A stretch of 64,000 nucleotides of DNA. Origin: Lichenostomus cassidix. Its lineage: Eukaryota > Chordata > Aves > Passeriformes > Meliphagidae. Each line of letters starts with the position of its first letter. The stretch's first letter is position 1. A model generated the notes under the pieces. The model had not been told where the DNA came from. It did no database searches and saw only the letters and a list, made by a program, of their open reading frames with translations. Location: the NCBI GenBank assembly GCA_008360975.2, contig CM039211.1, positions 73,265,663 through 73,329,662 of the forward strand, given 5' to 3'. Of the stretch, positions 23,825 to 34,639 are shown piece by piece. A program made the position numbers and the translations under genes.

Positions 23825-24259
23825 GTGGCTAATAAAGGGCTCTATTGTGCCATCAATTTTTTAAGCTTTAATGATTTCGGGAGGAAGTTCAGCTCAGCAA
23901 TCAATAGCACAATATGGGCAGGAGGGCTCGGAGGAAATTCAGCGCCGGAGCTGCGGCGAGGGCTGGCGGAAAGGGGGGCTCAGAGGAAGGGGGTTCCCCT
24001 CTCTGGGGGGGCAGGGGGGCTCCTAGGACCCCCACACAGATTCCCCTCCTGCTTAGCACGTTCGGTGTGAGCTCCCTCTCCTGCCACACAGCATGTACAG
24101 CCAGGGGACAGAGGGGACATTTGGGGATACCACGGCTGCTGCCGCGGCGAGGGAGGTGGAAAAGCATCCACGCCAGCTGGGATGCTCACCCCACGCCTGA
24201 TGGGACCAAGCACAACCCAGGGACACTCACAGCACACCAGGGACAGCCCAGGGGTGATC
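23825..24259. other. GC-rich shore upstream of minisatellite
   Basis: CpG content rises (gcgccggagctgcggcgag near 23941) and several short G-runs appear (23973-24020). Open frames exist on both strands, including 141 codons plus at 23914-24339, which runs into the minisatellite. No domain is seen, so I read this as the shore of the CpG island. Confidence 0.35.
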
Positions 24260-24816
24260 TGAGCACATCGCAGAAACAATCACCCCACACTCCCCACAGC
24301 AGGACTGAGCACATCCCAAGGATGGTCACCCCACACTGAGTATATCCCAGAAATTATCACCCTACACTCCCCACCCCAGGACTGAGCACATCCCAGGAAT
24401 AATCACCCCACATTGGGCATATCCCAGGGATGATCACCCCATACTGAAAATACCCCAAGGATGATCATCCTACACTCCCCACAACAGGACTGAGCACATC
24501 CCAGAAATGATCACCCCACACTGGGCATATCCTAGGGATGATCTGATCACCCCATACTGAGCATATCCCCAGGATGATCACCCCACACTCCCCAAATCTG
24601 GGTTTAGCACATCCCAGGGATGATCACCCCACACCGAGCATATCCCAGAAATTATCATCCCACACTCCCTGAATCTGGGCTTAGCACATCCCAGAGATGC
24701 TTACCCCTCGCTGAGCACATCCCAGAGATGCTCGCCCCACACTGTGCTCATCCCAGGGATGCTCACCCCACACTCTCCACACCCGGGCTGTGCCCATCCC
24801 AGGGACATTCTCCTCC
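24260..24816. repeat. Minisatellite with 31-bp and 46-bp units
   Basis: About 15 tandem units begin tgagcacatcccag or variants (tgggcatatcccag, ttagcacatcccag) and continue with a 'gatgatcaccccacac' half. Two unit lengths intermix: a basic 31-bp unit, and a 46-bp unit that adds about 15 bp (tccccacaccaggac-like). The order is roughly 46-31-46-31-31-46 and so on, giving a 77-bp or 108-bp higher-order period. Units towards the CpG-island end use 'gatgctcaccc', indicating gradual divergence along the array. Confidence 0.92.
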
Positions 24817-24920
24817 AGGCCCATTTGTCCCTAAGTCCTACAGCCCGGGGCACACGGACAGCCTCCCCCCACACCCCGTGCTCCGGGCAGCCCCACTCCA
24901 GCCCGCAGCGGCAGACGTAC

Positions 24921-24992
24921 CGCATCGCCGAGGCTCGGTGCTGCCGCCGGGATGCAGGGCTGTCCGGGGCGATGATCCTGCGCCAGGCAAAC
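24921..24992 (-). CDS. Candidate 72-bp internal exon, minus strand
   Basis: Minus-strand text shows an acceptor (gtgtcaccgtgtctcttag, AG at 24993-24994) and a donor GTACGT (24915-24920). They bound exactly 72 bp, a multiple of three. In the frame continuing from the candidate first exon (phase 2 to phase 2) it reads FAWRRIIAPDSPASRRQHRA then SAM, Arg/Ala-rich. All three frames are open because the DNA is GC-rich, so coding status is unproven and it may be 5' UTR. An ATG close to the donor (gcgATGcg) could instead be a start codon. I recognise no family. Confidence 0.25.
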
Positions 24993-25232
24993 CTAAGAGA
25001 CACGGTGACACAGCGTGAGGCTCTCCAGCATCAGCGGGGACAGCGCCTCGCCCGAGGTGCCACTCTGGGCAGGAGCCACAGCCGCCTCCCAGTTCTCACA
25101 GGCACGGGCAGCAGCTGGGTAAAAACCGGGATAAAAACGCACCGAGCGCTCTTCAGCAACGGGGGGATGCCGGGCGGTCGGGTCCCTTCCGTGCTGAGAG
25201 GTGCAGGGAGAAAGGGCGGGATGACATGGGGG

Positions 25233-25265
25233 GGGACGGGACGGGACGGGACGGGACAGGACGGG
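25233..25265. repeat. (GGGAC)n microsatellite
   Basis: Five or six gggac-type units in the CpG island (gacgggacgggacgggac). G-runs of three or more could form a G-quadruplex. A similar short tract occurs at 25928-25966. Confidence 0.9.
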
Positions 25266-25424
25266 ATCACCCCGCGCATCCCGTCCTTCACCGCAAGGAA
25301 AAGCCGATCCTGTAAGTTGATCCTAACGTCAGGGAGCGCTCGGCGGAGCGGGACCGCATCGGCTGCACCGCCAGCCACCGCAGGCAGCAGCAACTCGGGC
25401 GAAAGTTTTGCCACGACACGGGGG

Positions 25425-25510
25425 GAAAATAATAAAAATTACTAATAGCAATCAATCAACAAAAAAAAATAAATAACGATTAATAGCAATTAATCAATAA
25501 AAATTAACGA
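25425..25510. promoter_or_regulatory. AT-rich homeodomain-site-like block in the CpG island
   Basis: A stretch of about 85 bp of almost pure A/T is inserted in GC-rich DNA. It holds several TAAT/ATTA cores and two related half-repeats (taatagcaatcaatcaa and taatagcaattaatcaa) about 37 bp apart. The reverse complement contains TTGATTGATT, similar to PBX/HOX composite sites. Function is inference; a low-complexity insertion could look the same. Confidence 0.3.
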
Positions 25511-25639
25511 CCGCTCGAGAAGACGAGCGGGGGAATATCCGACCTGGGAGCCAAGAGCGCCGGTGACACGGTGCTGCCTCTGCGAGATGCTGCCGCAGCT
25601 CGGGGACCCACCGGAGAACCGGGCACCGTCCCTGGGCAC

Positions 25640-25698
25640 CGGGAGGGACGGAGGGAGGGACGGGAGGGAGGGGAGGAGAGGAGGGGAAGGAGGGGGGC
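25640..25698. repeat. G-rich polypurine tract
   Basis: Nearly pure purine run of ggga/ggag units (gggagggacggagggaggg and following) able to adopt triplex or G-quadruplex structures. It lies in the putative first intron of the minus-strand candidate transcript. Confidence 0.8.
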
Positions 25699-25860
25699 TG
25701 CCGCCGCCCCCTCCCCGCAGCAGGGTCCTGGCGGGGCTGGGGATGGAGAGACCCCGCGGTCCAACCCCGTCGGTGAAGGCAGGAGTTCCCACCCGGGGAT
25801 TCCGGTAGGGAGGAAACACAGCAAATAAAATAGGAATAAATAAATAAAATCGGAACTTAC

Positions 25861-26320
25861 CGTCTAAAGCGAATCAGAAGGGAGGGATCCGCGGGCAGCG
25901 CAGCGGGGGGAGCATCGCCCCCGCCGTGGGACGGGACGGGATGGGACGGGACGGGGAGGGGCGGGGCAGCTCGGCGCACCTCGAGGGAGCGGCGGCGGGG
26001 GATGGCGACGGACACAGCACCGCGACGGGGACCGCGGCACCGCCCGCCCCGTCCGGCGGCGCTGGCCCGCGGCTGCGGGCGGCTCGGCGGCGGTGGCGAG
26101 CGAAGGGCCCGGATGTCGCTGGCCCCGCTCCCTGCCGCGCCGGGGGGGCACACGGGGCGGGGGGGGAGGGGGCCGGGGGTGCTGCCCGCCCCGTCGGGGC
26201 GCCGGGCGCTGCCACGTGGGATCGCCGGGGGGGGGGCGCCCCACCCTTCTCACTCTCTCCCCCCCCATCCCAGCCCCCCCCCCCCGCCGGGCTTGACAGG
26301 TCCACGCGACCAAACAAACC
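25861..26320 (-). other. Candidate first exon, minus strand; 5' end uncertain
   Basis: On the minus strand the sequence ends gctttagacg and is followed at once by GTAAGT (25855-25860), the optimal 5' splice-site hexamer. The body is very GC-rich CpG-island DNA. The 5' boundary is placed only by the CCAAT/GC-box cluster at 26345-26399 and could be off by 100 bp or more. A 98-codon frame from 26153 is open through the donor in phase 2 and joins the 24921-24992 exon in an open frame. Other frames are open too, so this could be 5' UTR or a non-coding RNA. Confidence 0.3.
26213..26218. promoter_or_regulatory. E-box CACGTG
   Basis: Palindromic CACGTG within gctgccacgtggg in the CpG island, the canonical USF/MYC-class bHLH site. 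It lies 130 bp from the CCAAT module. Confidence 0.45.
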
Positions 26321-26344
26321 GCGGCGGACGGGCGGGCGGCGCGG

Positions 26345-26399
26345 CCAATGGGAGCGCGCGGCCGGGAGGATCAGCCAATGGGAGCGCGCGGGGGGCGGG
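26345..26399 (+). promoter_or_regulatory. Twin CCAAT module plus GC box
   Basis: The 17-mer ccaatgggagcgcgcgg occurs twice, at 26345-26361 and 26375-26391, exactly 30 bp apart. A GC box ggggcggg follows at 26392-26399. CCAATGG is the NF-Y core, and paired NF-Y sites about three helical turns apart are characteristic of CCAAT-driven promoters. The forward orientation would fit a plus-strand start roughly 50-100 bp downstream, but NF-Y sites also work in reverse. Confidence 0.6.
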
Positions 26400-26502
26400 A
26401 CCGCCTGAGGGGAGCGCGGCGGAGGCACCGCCCCGGGGTGTGAGCGCAGCCCGCTGCCCTCGGGGTGCGGACAGGGGCAGCGTGAGGGGTGAGACCGGAC
26501 AG

Positions 26503-26830
26503 GTATGTAATGGTCTGGGTGGGCAGGGACCGAGAGACCATCCAGTCCAACCCCTCTGCCATGGGCAGGGACACCTTCCGCTATCCCAGGTTGCTCCAAG
26601 CCTTGTCCAGCCTGGCCTTGGACACTGCCAGGGATTCAGGGGCAGCCACAGCTTCTCTGGGCACCCTGTGCCAGGGCCTCACCAGCAGCACCCCCAAGTC
26701 CTTCCTCCCAGGGCCGCTCCATCTGTTGTCCCCAGCCTGGACTGGTCCCGGGGGTCACCCCACCTCAGGTGCAGCCTCAGCTCTTGGTCTTGTCAAACGT
26801 CAGAGGTTCCCACAGCTCCACCTCTCATGT
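26503..26830 (-). mobile_element. CR1 with internal deletion at the CpG-island edge
   Basis: 26503-26683 is the reverse-complement 3' end ('aatggtctgggtgggcagg', 'gccatgggcagggacacc', 'ctgtgccagggcctcacca'). It then jumps to ORF2-internal sequence at 26686-26830 ('agcacccccaagtccttcc', 'ccccagcctggactgg', 'tcagaggttcccacagctcc'). Several hundred bases of CR1 are missing between the parts. The insertion lies about 100 bp downstream of the CCAAT/GC-box module. Confidence 0.9.
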
Positions 26831-29749
26831 CCTGCACTGTTTGATGATTCCAGACAAACAAACCCTTACATGGGGATGAAAAAAGCCAGCGAATGGATCA
26901 CAGCGGTACTTCAGCAGCATCATCCTGCTGCGAGACCCCCAGCCCCTCTCCCAAACGCGGTGGTGGAGCAGGGCACAGCTGATGGCATTGCCCTGTTCCT
27001 GCAGGGATCCAGCGCCTCTGGATTCTCTGCATCCCTTCCTAATTGCCTCACTCTGCCTTCTCCAGTGGGAAAGAATGCTTCTTGAGATGTTCGGTTTCCA
27101 CGTTAATGTGGATCACAAGCTTCAGGTGCCACCTGCCCTGTGTGCTGTTACACAAATACCATCTCAAGCCAACCTGACAAAACCTACAGATGATCCTTTA
27201 TCACTCCTCAGCCTTTTGAGGGTTGGGCTGTGAGGGAAGAAAATATGATTTGCAGAGAAAAGAGACAAAGAACACACCTAAATACAGGAAATCCATGAGA
27301 TCTGGATAGCATGAAGCCCCCCTTTTTATGTTTAATCATATTGGTCCCAAAACTGGTATTCTAAAGGACGCTATTTTTTTCTTTTTAATAGTTTTCTTTG
27401 GCAGGGTGTTTTGGGAATTTGGGATTTTGGACTTCCTTTTTATTTAAGTCAGACCTAGCCAACAATTACAATTTGTTTTTATTTCATCTGCTATCCTACC
27501 CTGTCATCAGGCTTCCGTGCTTTCTCTCTGAGTCCCTGAGTGCAGTCAGCCCGATGCTGAGTCACGGAAGAACATTGTCAGCTTAAACTCTGAGCAGTTG
27601 AGGCTTCACCCTCAATATCAGCTACTCAGGGAGAGCCTCCCTGTGCACATTTAGAACATTTCCAGCATATTTGCACTCTATTTTTTAGGATTCTCATAAA
27701 ATGTTTTCAGTGAAATGCCATTTCAAGATGTTCCTTTAGCGTTTGTTGTTCTGCAATCCATCTGTTTCAGGTGGAGGAGCCTGGCACAGCAATCCAGCTT
27801 GGGATCTCTGCTCTAACATCCAGTAAAACTATTGCTAACAGCTGGTCCAGCCTGGGATCTGACTCTGAGTGCCTTAATTAGTCAAAACTTCCTGATTTCA
27901 GTCAAAATCCTTTACTAGTAATGTGTTTTTAGATTTGAAGGGAAGGTTTAAATTAGGAACGGTAGGAGCAGCTGCTGTGAGTTTGCTGGTGGAGGAATGT
28001 GTGTTCCTAACAGAAAGCAGAGGCAGGATTTGGGTTCCTTTTCATCCAGAGGAAGGATGTCATCCAGCTACAAAGTTCTCCAATAAGGGACAGAGGGGAT
28101 TTTATGCCCCCTCTCTGCCTCCTAGAAAATACTCCTGAGCTTTATCTCATTCTCTAGATCCAGACTTAGCACCTGATTATTTTAAAAACAACAAGCTGGC
28201 TTAAAGCACACTGACAGAAACAACGTGATGCTGCCTCCTGATCTCCCCTCTACGTCTCCTGCCTTCAAAAACCCACCGAGGTGGAATCAAGCATCCGAAC
28301 CCACTGCAGCCAAATGCATCTTGGAGAGAGTGAGTGACACAAGACTGACGTGTGCTAAGGATTCCCTCATGCCTTTGTCTAGCAAACACTCACCAGCACA
28401 GCAGGCAAGAGGCTGGGAGGGCTTGGAGCTTTGGATGGAGGTGTCATGAGGCAGAAGGTGATGTTTGTATCTGCTTGTGGTTCTTTTCTCCTTCTGCCCA
28501 ACCACAGACAAACTTGAGATGAGATGAAACCAGGGAAGACCTCAGCCCAAGACGGTAAATGGATGAAACAGAAATATAACTTTTCCTGCTCTACTTTGCA
28601 TTCAGTTGTTTTCCAGGGTCCTGAGTACATTAGTCTGTATTAATTACTCTGACCAGCTTCACCTCCAGCCATGCACCCTCCACTCACTAGTGCAGAGGCT
28701 CTAATTAAGCTCTGGGCTGTGTTGTTGGGGTACTTGGTTGTAGTCCTGCCTGGGGTCCTGTGTCCTGGATGAGCGTCATACCCATGTTGTAACCATGTTT
28801 GCAGTCCTTTTCGTGCTGTTTCCAAGTGGATCCTGGACCCAGTTCATGCCCTCACCTTGCCTGGGATGCTTGGTAGTTCCTTTTTACGAGCACCTGGTCC
28901 CAACAATCCTGTTCAGATCCAGTGGGACTACATCCCTGCCTGTGCTGTTGGTCATCCTCAGCTCTTGGCTCACCTCAGCATGGCAGGAAGGATCACTGGA
29001 CCTGAATGCCCCACAGCACCTGGGAATCATGTTGCATAAGCACACTGTTCCAAGACTACATTCCCTATCTAGCTCTCCACGGCACACTTGGCTGGTTTGT
29101 GTCTGTTGGACTTGGCTTGTAGGGTCAGGAAGATGTGGGCACCCGTCTCTTACTGCCATCTTTGTTCCACTTGTACTTATGGAAGTCTGTGGTCCCAAGT
29201 ACTCTCAGGAATTTCCCAAGAGATTTCTGATGCATCAAGTTTATCCCCTCCTGAGAGCAGTAACTCAGCTCTGTTAGAAATGGCTCAACTCCGGCACCCG
29301 CTTGTAATGTAATTGAGTGTGGAAATTGGCAGGAGAGGTAGGGAGCTACCTCATCTTCATGCACATAATCAATAGCAAATCATTACTTAAAAAGTAAAGT
29401 GGTTGATGGTGTTTCTGTAGGGCAAGACATGCCCTGCATTTTCAGTCTTTGATTCATACTGCTTAGCATGCCATGAGATGGGGCTCAGCAAGTGACTCAC
29501 ATTGTAAAAGCTCTCCAGTTCGCTCCTGGTGCTCCCTCTCAGCAAGTGTGTCATGGTTGCTTCAGCATGTCTGAGACTGTTCTCCATCCCAGCTCCCAAA
29601 GCCTTGAAGGCCCTTTAGGGATTTCCTTAAGTCCAGATGCTGGAGGGGTTGCACCAAAGCATGCATGGGGTTCTTGCCAGGATCAAGGTGCTCTTACTCT
29701 GGATTAGGTCCAGCCTGCATGAAGCAGAGTATGATACAGCTCAGTCCAC
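26831..29749. other. Long non-coding stretch
   Basis: AT-rich single-copy-looking DNA. A 160-codon plus frame (28795-29277) has a hydrophobic start (MFAVLFVLFPSG) that mimics a signal peptide. It lacks any domain, and the opposite strand is also open. I see no convincing exon downstream of the CpG island. Confidence 0.35.
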
Positions 29750-30160
29750 CTGCAGACACTTGGATGGCTGAGGAAGCTGGAGGAGCTCAGTCTGGAGAAA
29801 AGGAGGCTCAGGGGGACCTTGTGGCTCTGCACAGCTGCTGACAGGAGGGGACAGCCAGGGGAGGTCGAGCTCTGCTCCCAGGGAACAGGGACAGGAGGAG
29901 GGGGAATGACCTCAAGCTATGCTAGGGGAATTTTAGATTGAATATGAGGGAAAATTTCTTTACTGAAAGAATTGTCCAGGCCTGGCACAGCTGCCCAGGG
30001 CAGTGGTGGCATCTCCATCCCTCTAGAGATTTAAAAGCCATGTGGATGTGGCACTTGGGATCATGGCTCAGTGGTAGCCTTGGCAGTGCTGGGGGAATGG
30101 CTGGACTCAATGGTCTCAGAGGTTGTTTCCAACCTGAATGATTCTGTAATTCTCTGACAG
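29750..30160 (+). mobile_element. CR1 3' end, old subfamily
   Basis: Plus-oriented: 'gtctggagaaaaggaggctc', 'gggaaaatttctttactg', 'gatttaaaagccatgtggat', 'tgaatgattctgtaattctc'. Same subfamily as the copies at 33030 and 51200. The 5' end lies in ORF2. Confidence 0.92.
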
Positions 30161-30865
30161 GAAACCCATGGCTTGGGGAGCGCAAGCTGTGGCACCCTAC
30201 TCCATTTTGCAGGAGAAAGGAACCTTGCCCCTGACTTCCACCACGACTGTGTGAGGGTCAGGCCATTCCCATATAAAGGAGGTGGCATAGTGACAGTGTG
30301 TCAATACTAGTACAGTTGTCTGTATTGGTATTGTCACACCCACTGCAGATACACCTTGGTGCTTCTGAAGTGTTAGCCTTCTTAAACATAAGCTGCACAT
30401 CCCGGTGCTCCTGCTCCAGTGAGGGATTCAGCCAAGGAATCCAATGATCCTTCTCTTACCATTGCAAGTTGTTTACTCCAATAACCTTGTCATTGATTTT
30501 GGTCTGGAGCTGCCTCTTCAGTAAGTGGCAAAGCTTGGTAGGATTCTTTATGAATCTGCACTGAGTATGCAGGGAGTGTACCTTCACTGTTGCTTCACTT
30601 GCTTCTTGTTCTCCCCTTGCATTAACAGCAAGCTGACTCTGCTTTCATTCTCTGGAGCTATGCTGGGACTTTTGTAAGTTTGGGTGGGTCCTCGGAGAAG
30701 AGGTGGGAGCTGGGAGACCCTGGAACCAGGAGTTCAGCTTTGACTGAGAGGACAGCACAGAGGAAGGGCAGCAACCTACTTGGGGCTTACAAGATGTCCC
30801 ACCAACAATAGCCTAAGCTGTCTTGTCTGGGTTTGCAGCGGGACAGGAGTGCCTGTGTGTTGACC
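30161..30865. other. Non-coding stretch
   Basis: No supported gene or repeat. Confidence 0.4.
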
Positions 30866-31130
30866 ATATCACAAAATCACATGTGATAAATTTGGCTAGG
30901 AGGGACGTTGAAGCTTATCTCATTCCAGCCCCTGCCATGAGCAGGGACACCTTCCACTATCCCAGGTTGCTCCAAGCCCCATCCAACCCAGCCTTGGACA
31001 CTGCCAGAGATGGGGCAGCCACAGCTTCTCTGGGAAACCTGTGCCAGGGCCTCACCTCTCTCACAGTCAGGAATTTCTTCCTGATATCTAATCTAAATCT
31101 GCCCTCTTTAAGGCCGTTAATCCTCCTGAG
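30866..31130 (-). mobile_element. CR1 3' end
   Basis: Reverse-complement CR1 tail ('tcacaaaatcacatgtgata', 'catgagcagggacacc', 'gggcctcacctctctcacag') reaching past 'gatatctaatctaaatctgc' before truncation. Confidence 0.92.
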
Positions 31131-33029
31131 GATGCTCCCCATTTTCTCTGGACTCCTAAACTGAAAGCAGCAACAGAATGCCAGCTGAGCTGCAGAGGAG
31201 CATGAAGGGTTACAAAGAGCTGTGTGGTGACAGGCAGTCCTGGGCAAGGCTGAGCACGTCCTGTGGAGGCCAGCCAGCAGGGCTGACCTGATGTAACTGG
31301 GAGCTGGCGCTGGATGCTTAACTTCAAATGGCCCAGGGACTGAACAGATGGCTCCTCTTTATTTGCATGCTACTTGGATTTGTGAGTCAAACAGAAGAAT
31401 AACTTAATTTTTGACATTTGCTTCTCCTCCGAGCCCGGCACAATTTATGTTATACTGGCATTTGCGTGAAGGATGTTGCTTTAGGCACAAAACCCATCCT
31501 GGCTTTAACCCTAAAAGGAGCCAAATAGGCAGGAATCATATTCCTCCCCAGCTCTTTTGTAGGCTCTGCCAAGGGATATCACACTTACACAGTGACCAAA
31601 GAATCAGGAGAAAACAGTCATTTGGGGCTTGTGGAAGGAAGGGGCAGGGTTGGAGTTAAACTGGACTGGAAAATATCTCATTTGTAGGCCTGAAATGAGA
31701 GACTGTTTGTGGATGAGGTTTACCTCCTATTAAAAATACCCTTCATGGCCTGTGCAGTTAGTCTTGAGCACAGGGGATAAATTTAGTAGAGTCTTGTTCC
31801 TGCTGACATAAACTTAAGTGAAAATAATATATATAGCCAGGGCACAACATCTGCAAGCCAATTAAAAACCTGGCTGATCGCACCCCAGATGACAGTTGCC
31901 ATGACTGGTGTGTCTGCGTGCCACCCCTTTGAGAGGGAAAAAACACATCCTGCTTGGCTGTGCAGCATCTCTATACATCTTCCAATGCCCATGACAGCTA
32001 ATGGTGATTATTTGATAGCTGGAGTCCCAGCAGCGTGTCCTCCTTGCTCTAACACCTGTGCCTGCTGTCCCCAGAAATCCTGTGTGGTTGTATATGTGAT
32101 ATTCATGGGTTTGACTGTAGGTCAGTAACAAAAGTTGCAGGATAAGAGAATAAAGCTCATTTTCTGGCCTGATTTTAAAGACGTGAGAGTTAGCCTGGGT
32201 AAGGATGTGTATGCTTTGACTAATGAAAACACACATTTTTCAAAGTCTGTATTTGAAATACTTAGTACAAAGAGATGGTCTTTGTTTTCCAGCGGGCAAA
32301 GTGCAGTTCTTCTTCACCTGTAATTTTAAGCAAAGTATCAAGTTGTGTTTTTATGGATAGGAGATAAAGCAGGCAGAGCAGTGAGACCCATGCCCTTGAA
32401 TTCTGGGGCTACAGTATGTTTTCCAGACTGTTTTCAGCATCTCTTGCATTCACTGTGATCCCCCTCTTGTGGTTAGTCCAGTGCCTGCAAAATTTCCCTG
32501 CCTGTGCCTGGCAGGGCTCAGTGGCATGGGGTTCCCCAGCCACTGCAACTGAAATGTGGTGGCTTTGTGGTCAGCTGCCCCTCAGCTGAGCTGCTGTGAC
32601 TGTCCTGATGTGTACTAGAAGACAACAACAACTGTGAGACAAAGACCATTGTGCCAAACCTCTCCTGTTGTCTGTTGCCCTAGAAACCTCAGTTACCAAC
32701 CTGTTGTGGAGCTGCTAGCCTGGTGAAAGTTCTTGAGATGCTCCTGTTGGGAAGTAAAACATGTTTTAAACCACATACGTGCAACTCCAGCTGAAACATT
32801 TTCCTCTGCCACATGGACAGGCCATGAGCACACACAGGAAGGATTTCACAGCCCAATTCATGGTCCATAACATGTTGTATTACAATAACTTGGCCATATC
32901 TGATGGTGTGTTTCACATTTGGCCTGAGCCCTCAGTGCATAAAACTTGCCTGGAGCACACAGTGGTTGCAGTGTTGCTTGGATGCAAATAAGTCTCCTGT
33001 ATCATCTCCTCTACATCCCATGTGAAGCA
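31131..33029. other. Long non-coding stretch
   Basis: AT-rich with an ATTTGCAT octamer near 31361. No supported gene, RNA gene or repeat. Confidence 0.4.
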
Positions 33030-33235
33030 TGGATTGGATTTTAGATTGGATAATGGGAAAAATTTCTTCACTGGAGGATGGTCAGGCATTGAAACAGGCT
33101 GTCCAGGGCAGTAGTGGAGTCCTCATCCCTGCAGGGATTTGAAAGCCCTTTAGCTGTGGCACTTGACAGCGCTGGGGAGTTGGAGTTGACAAAAGGTCTT
33201 TTCCACTCTAAATGATTATGTGATTCTGTGAAAAA
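33030..33235 (+). mobile_element. CR1 3' end, old subfamily
   Basis: About 200 bp from 'ttagattggataatggga' to 'tgattatgtgattctgtg', ending in two degenerate octamer units. Diverged. Confidence 0.88.
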
Positions 33236-34639
33236 CTCCATTTCTGTTCTGACCCCATGGAGTTGTTCAGTTTGAGAATGAGACTGACCCCAGTGTTCCT
33301 GTAGAGGTACTTGGGTTGGGAGCTGTGGCACAGGGTTCTGATTCCCCAGAGTTAGCCCATCATCTCTCATGTGTCTTCAGGGAGGCCAGGATCTTTGTGG
33401 ATTGAATTCTACTGCTGGCTGTCAAGTGGCTTTATAAGGTCAGGGCCTGCCTGTTCTTCCCCTTTTATTTGGTGTTGCAAGTAACCAGGACAGATACACC
33501 GTGCTCTGTGTCCTCTTTAAGATCCATCCTTGTGTTCAGATCCAATCTACAGACATCCAGCAACAAGACCTCTTCGAATCTCCTCATAACTTTCCATCTA
33601 CTGGGGTCTTTTTTTGGTTTCAGAAGTAAGATGCCCAGTGTTGAAATAGCCTGACATTTTGTGTGGGCCCTTTGTGAGATGTTACACAAGAGTATCATGA
33701 TTCTTTGTCATTTTCTCCATCATTCTCACCGTGTGAGACTCTCCACAGCCCCAGGCCTGCACCAGACCCACACACAGCTGAAAAACAGCTCATAGCCAGA
33801 GGGCTGCTGTGATTAGGAGCAGTGGGGCTGTGCTGCCTGGAGAGAATAAGGAACTGCACTCCCTCTCGTGGCTGTGCTCTCCCCTACCTTATCCTGGAGC
33901 AGAAGACCCTAAAACTTCACTTACAGAGCCAGTGCAATATCCCCAGCATATCCAGAGCTAGCAGCACAACACAGCCCAGCACTAAAGGCACTGGTAATTC
34001 AGCTAAAAGTTTTGTCAAACTGTTAATTGTTTGGGAAAAAAATATTCCATGCCAGATGTCTGCCTTAGGCTGAAGTTCTCTGGAAAGTTTCAGCCAAAGT
34101 ATTTTGTCCATTTCTAAGAATGAGGGGAAAGCACAGTGCTTTGCCCAGTTTTGAAAAGGAATAATTCTATGAAATTGTAATAACAGAGAAAAGCCTCAAT
34201 CTATTGAAGAAAAAGCATTAAATTTGGCCCCACTGTCAAAAAAAGTGCCATTTGCTACTTCCAGGAAAGTTTGTTTAATTTTGAATTAGTTATAAGCTCT
34301 GAAAATCATGGTTTGCATGTGCTCAACAGATCCAGTCACAGATTAACAACTCTGTTCTCTGAGGACTGTCTGCAGCAGGCATGCTCCAACTCAGGCCTGA
34401 AAAGGCTTGAGTATGGAATGGCTCCTTCCAGCAGTGGAAATAAGAGCCAGGGAGGTCAGGAAAGCTGGGAAGAACAGAAGGTTTAGAAGTGAGTGTTTTG
34501 GTGGGGTCAGAAATGCATAGGTGCTATTGGAGGGCTCTTTATGAGAGGGATAAGACAAGCTGGCCTGAAAAAAAATAATGACAAATAAGGCCCTGTGAGA
34601 ATTAGACCAGGCACCCCACTCTCTGATCCTCCAGAAATG
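33236..34639. other. Non-coding stretch
   Basis: No supported gene or repeat. Confidence 0.4.

Larger units (their letters stand above)
24840..26500. promoter_or_regulatory. CpG island, likely promoter
   Basis: This is the only strongly CpG-dense, very GC-rich segment of the window. It carries a twin CCAAT module (26345-26391), a GC box (26392-26399), a CACGTG E-box (26213-26218), and a G10 run (26227-26236) and C12 run (26274-26285). G-rich tracts include (GGGAC)n at 25233-25265 and 25928-25966. No TATA box is seen, as is usual for CpG-island promoters. An AT-rich block interrupts it at 25425-25510. Exon candidates lie on the minus strand, but the CCAAT boxes read on the plus strand, so a bidirectional promoter is possible. 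Confidence 0.8.

Noticed and set aside
24260..24816. CRISPR-like repeat array
   Set aside because: Units are directly adjacent and vary by substitution without unique spacers, and the genome is vertebrate; it is a minisatellite.
25300..25330. Plus-strand splice donor (tcctgtaagttg)
   Set aside because: Good GTAAGT but no supporting plus-strand exon or start region upstream could be defined.
26002..26844. 280-codon plus open frame across the CpG island
   Set aside because: Extreme GC content suppresses stops, the frame runs into a CR1 insertion, and the translation is Gly/Ala/Pro/Arg low complexity.
28795..29277. Signal-peptide-like 160-codon frame
   Set aside because: Hydrophobic start only; no domain, no splice context, and the opposite strand is equally open.
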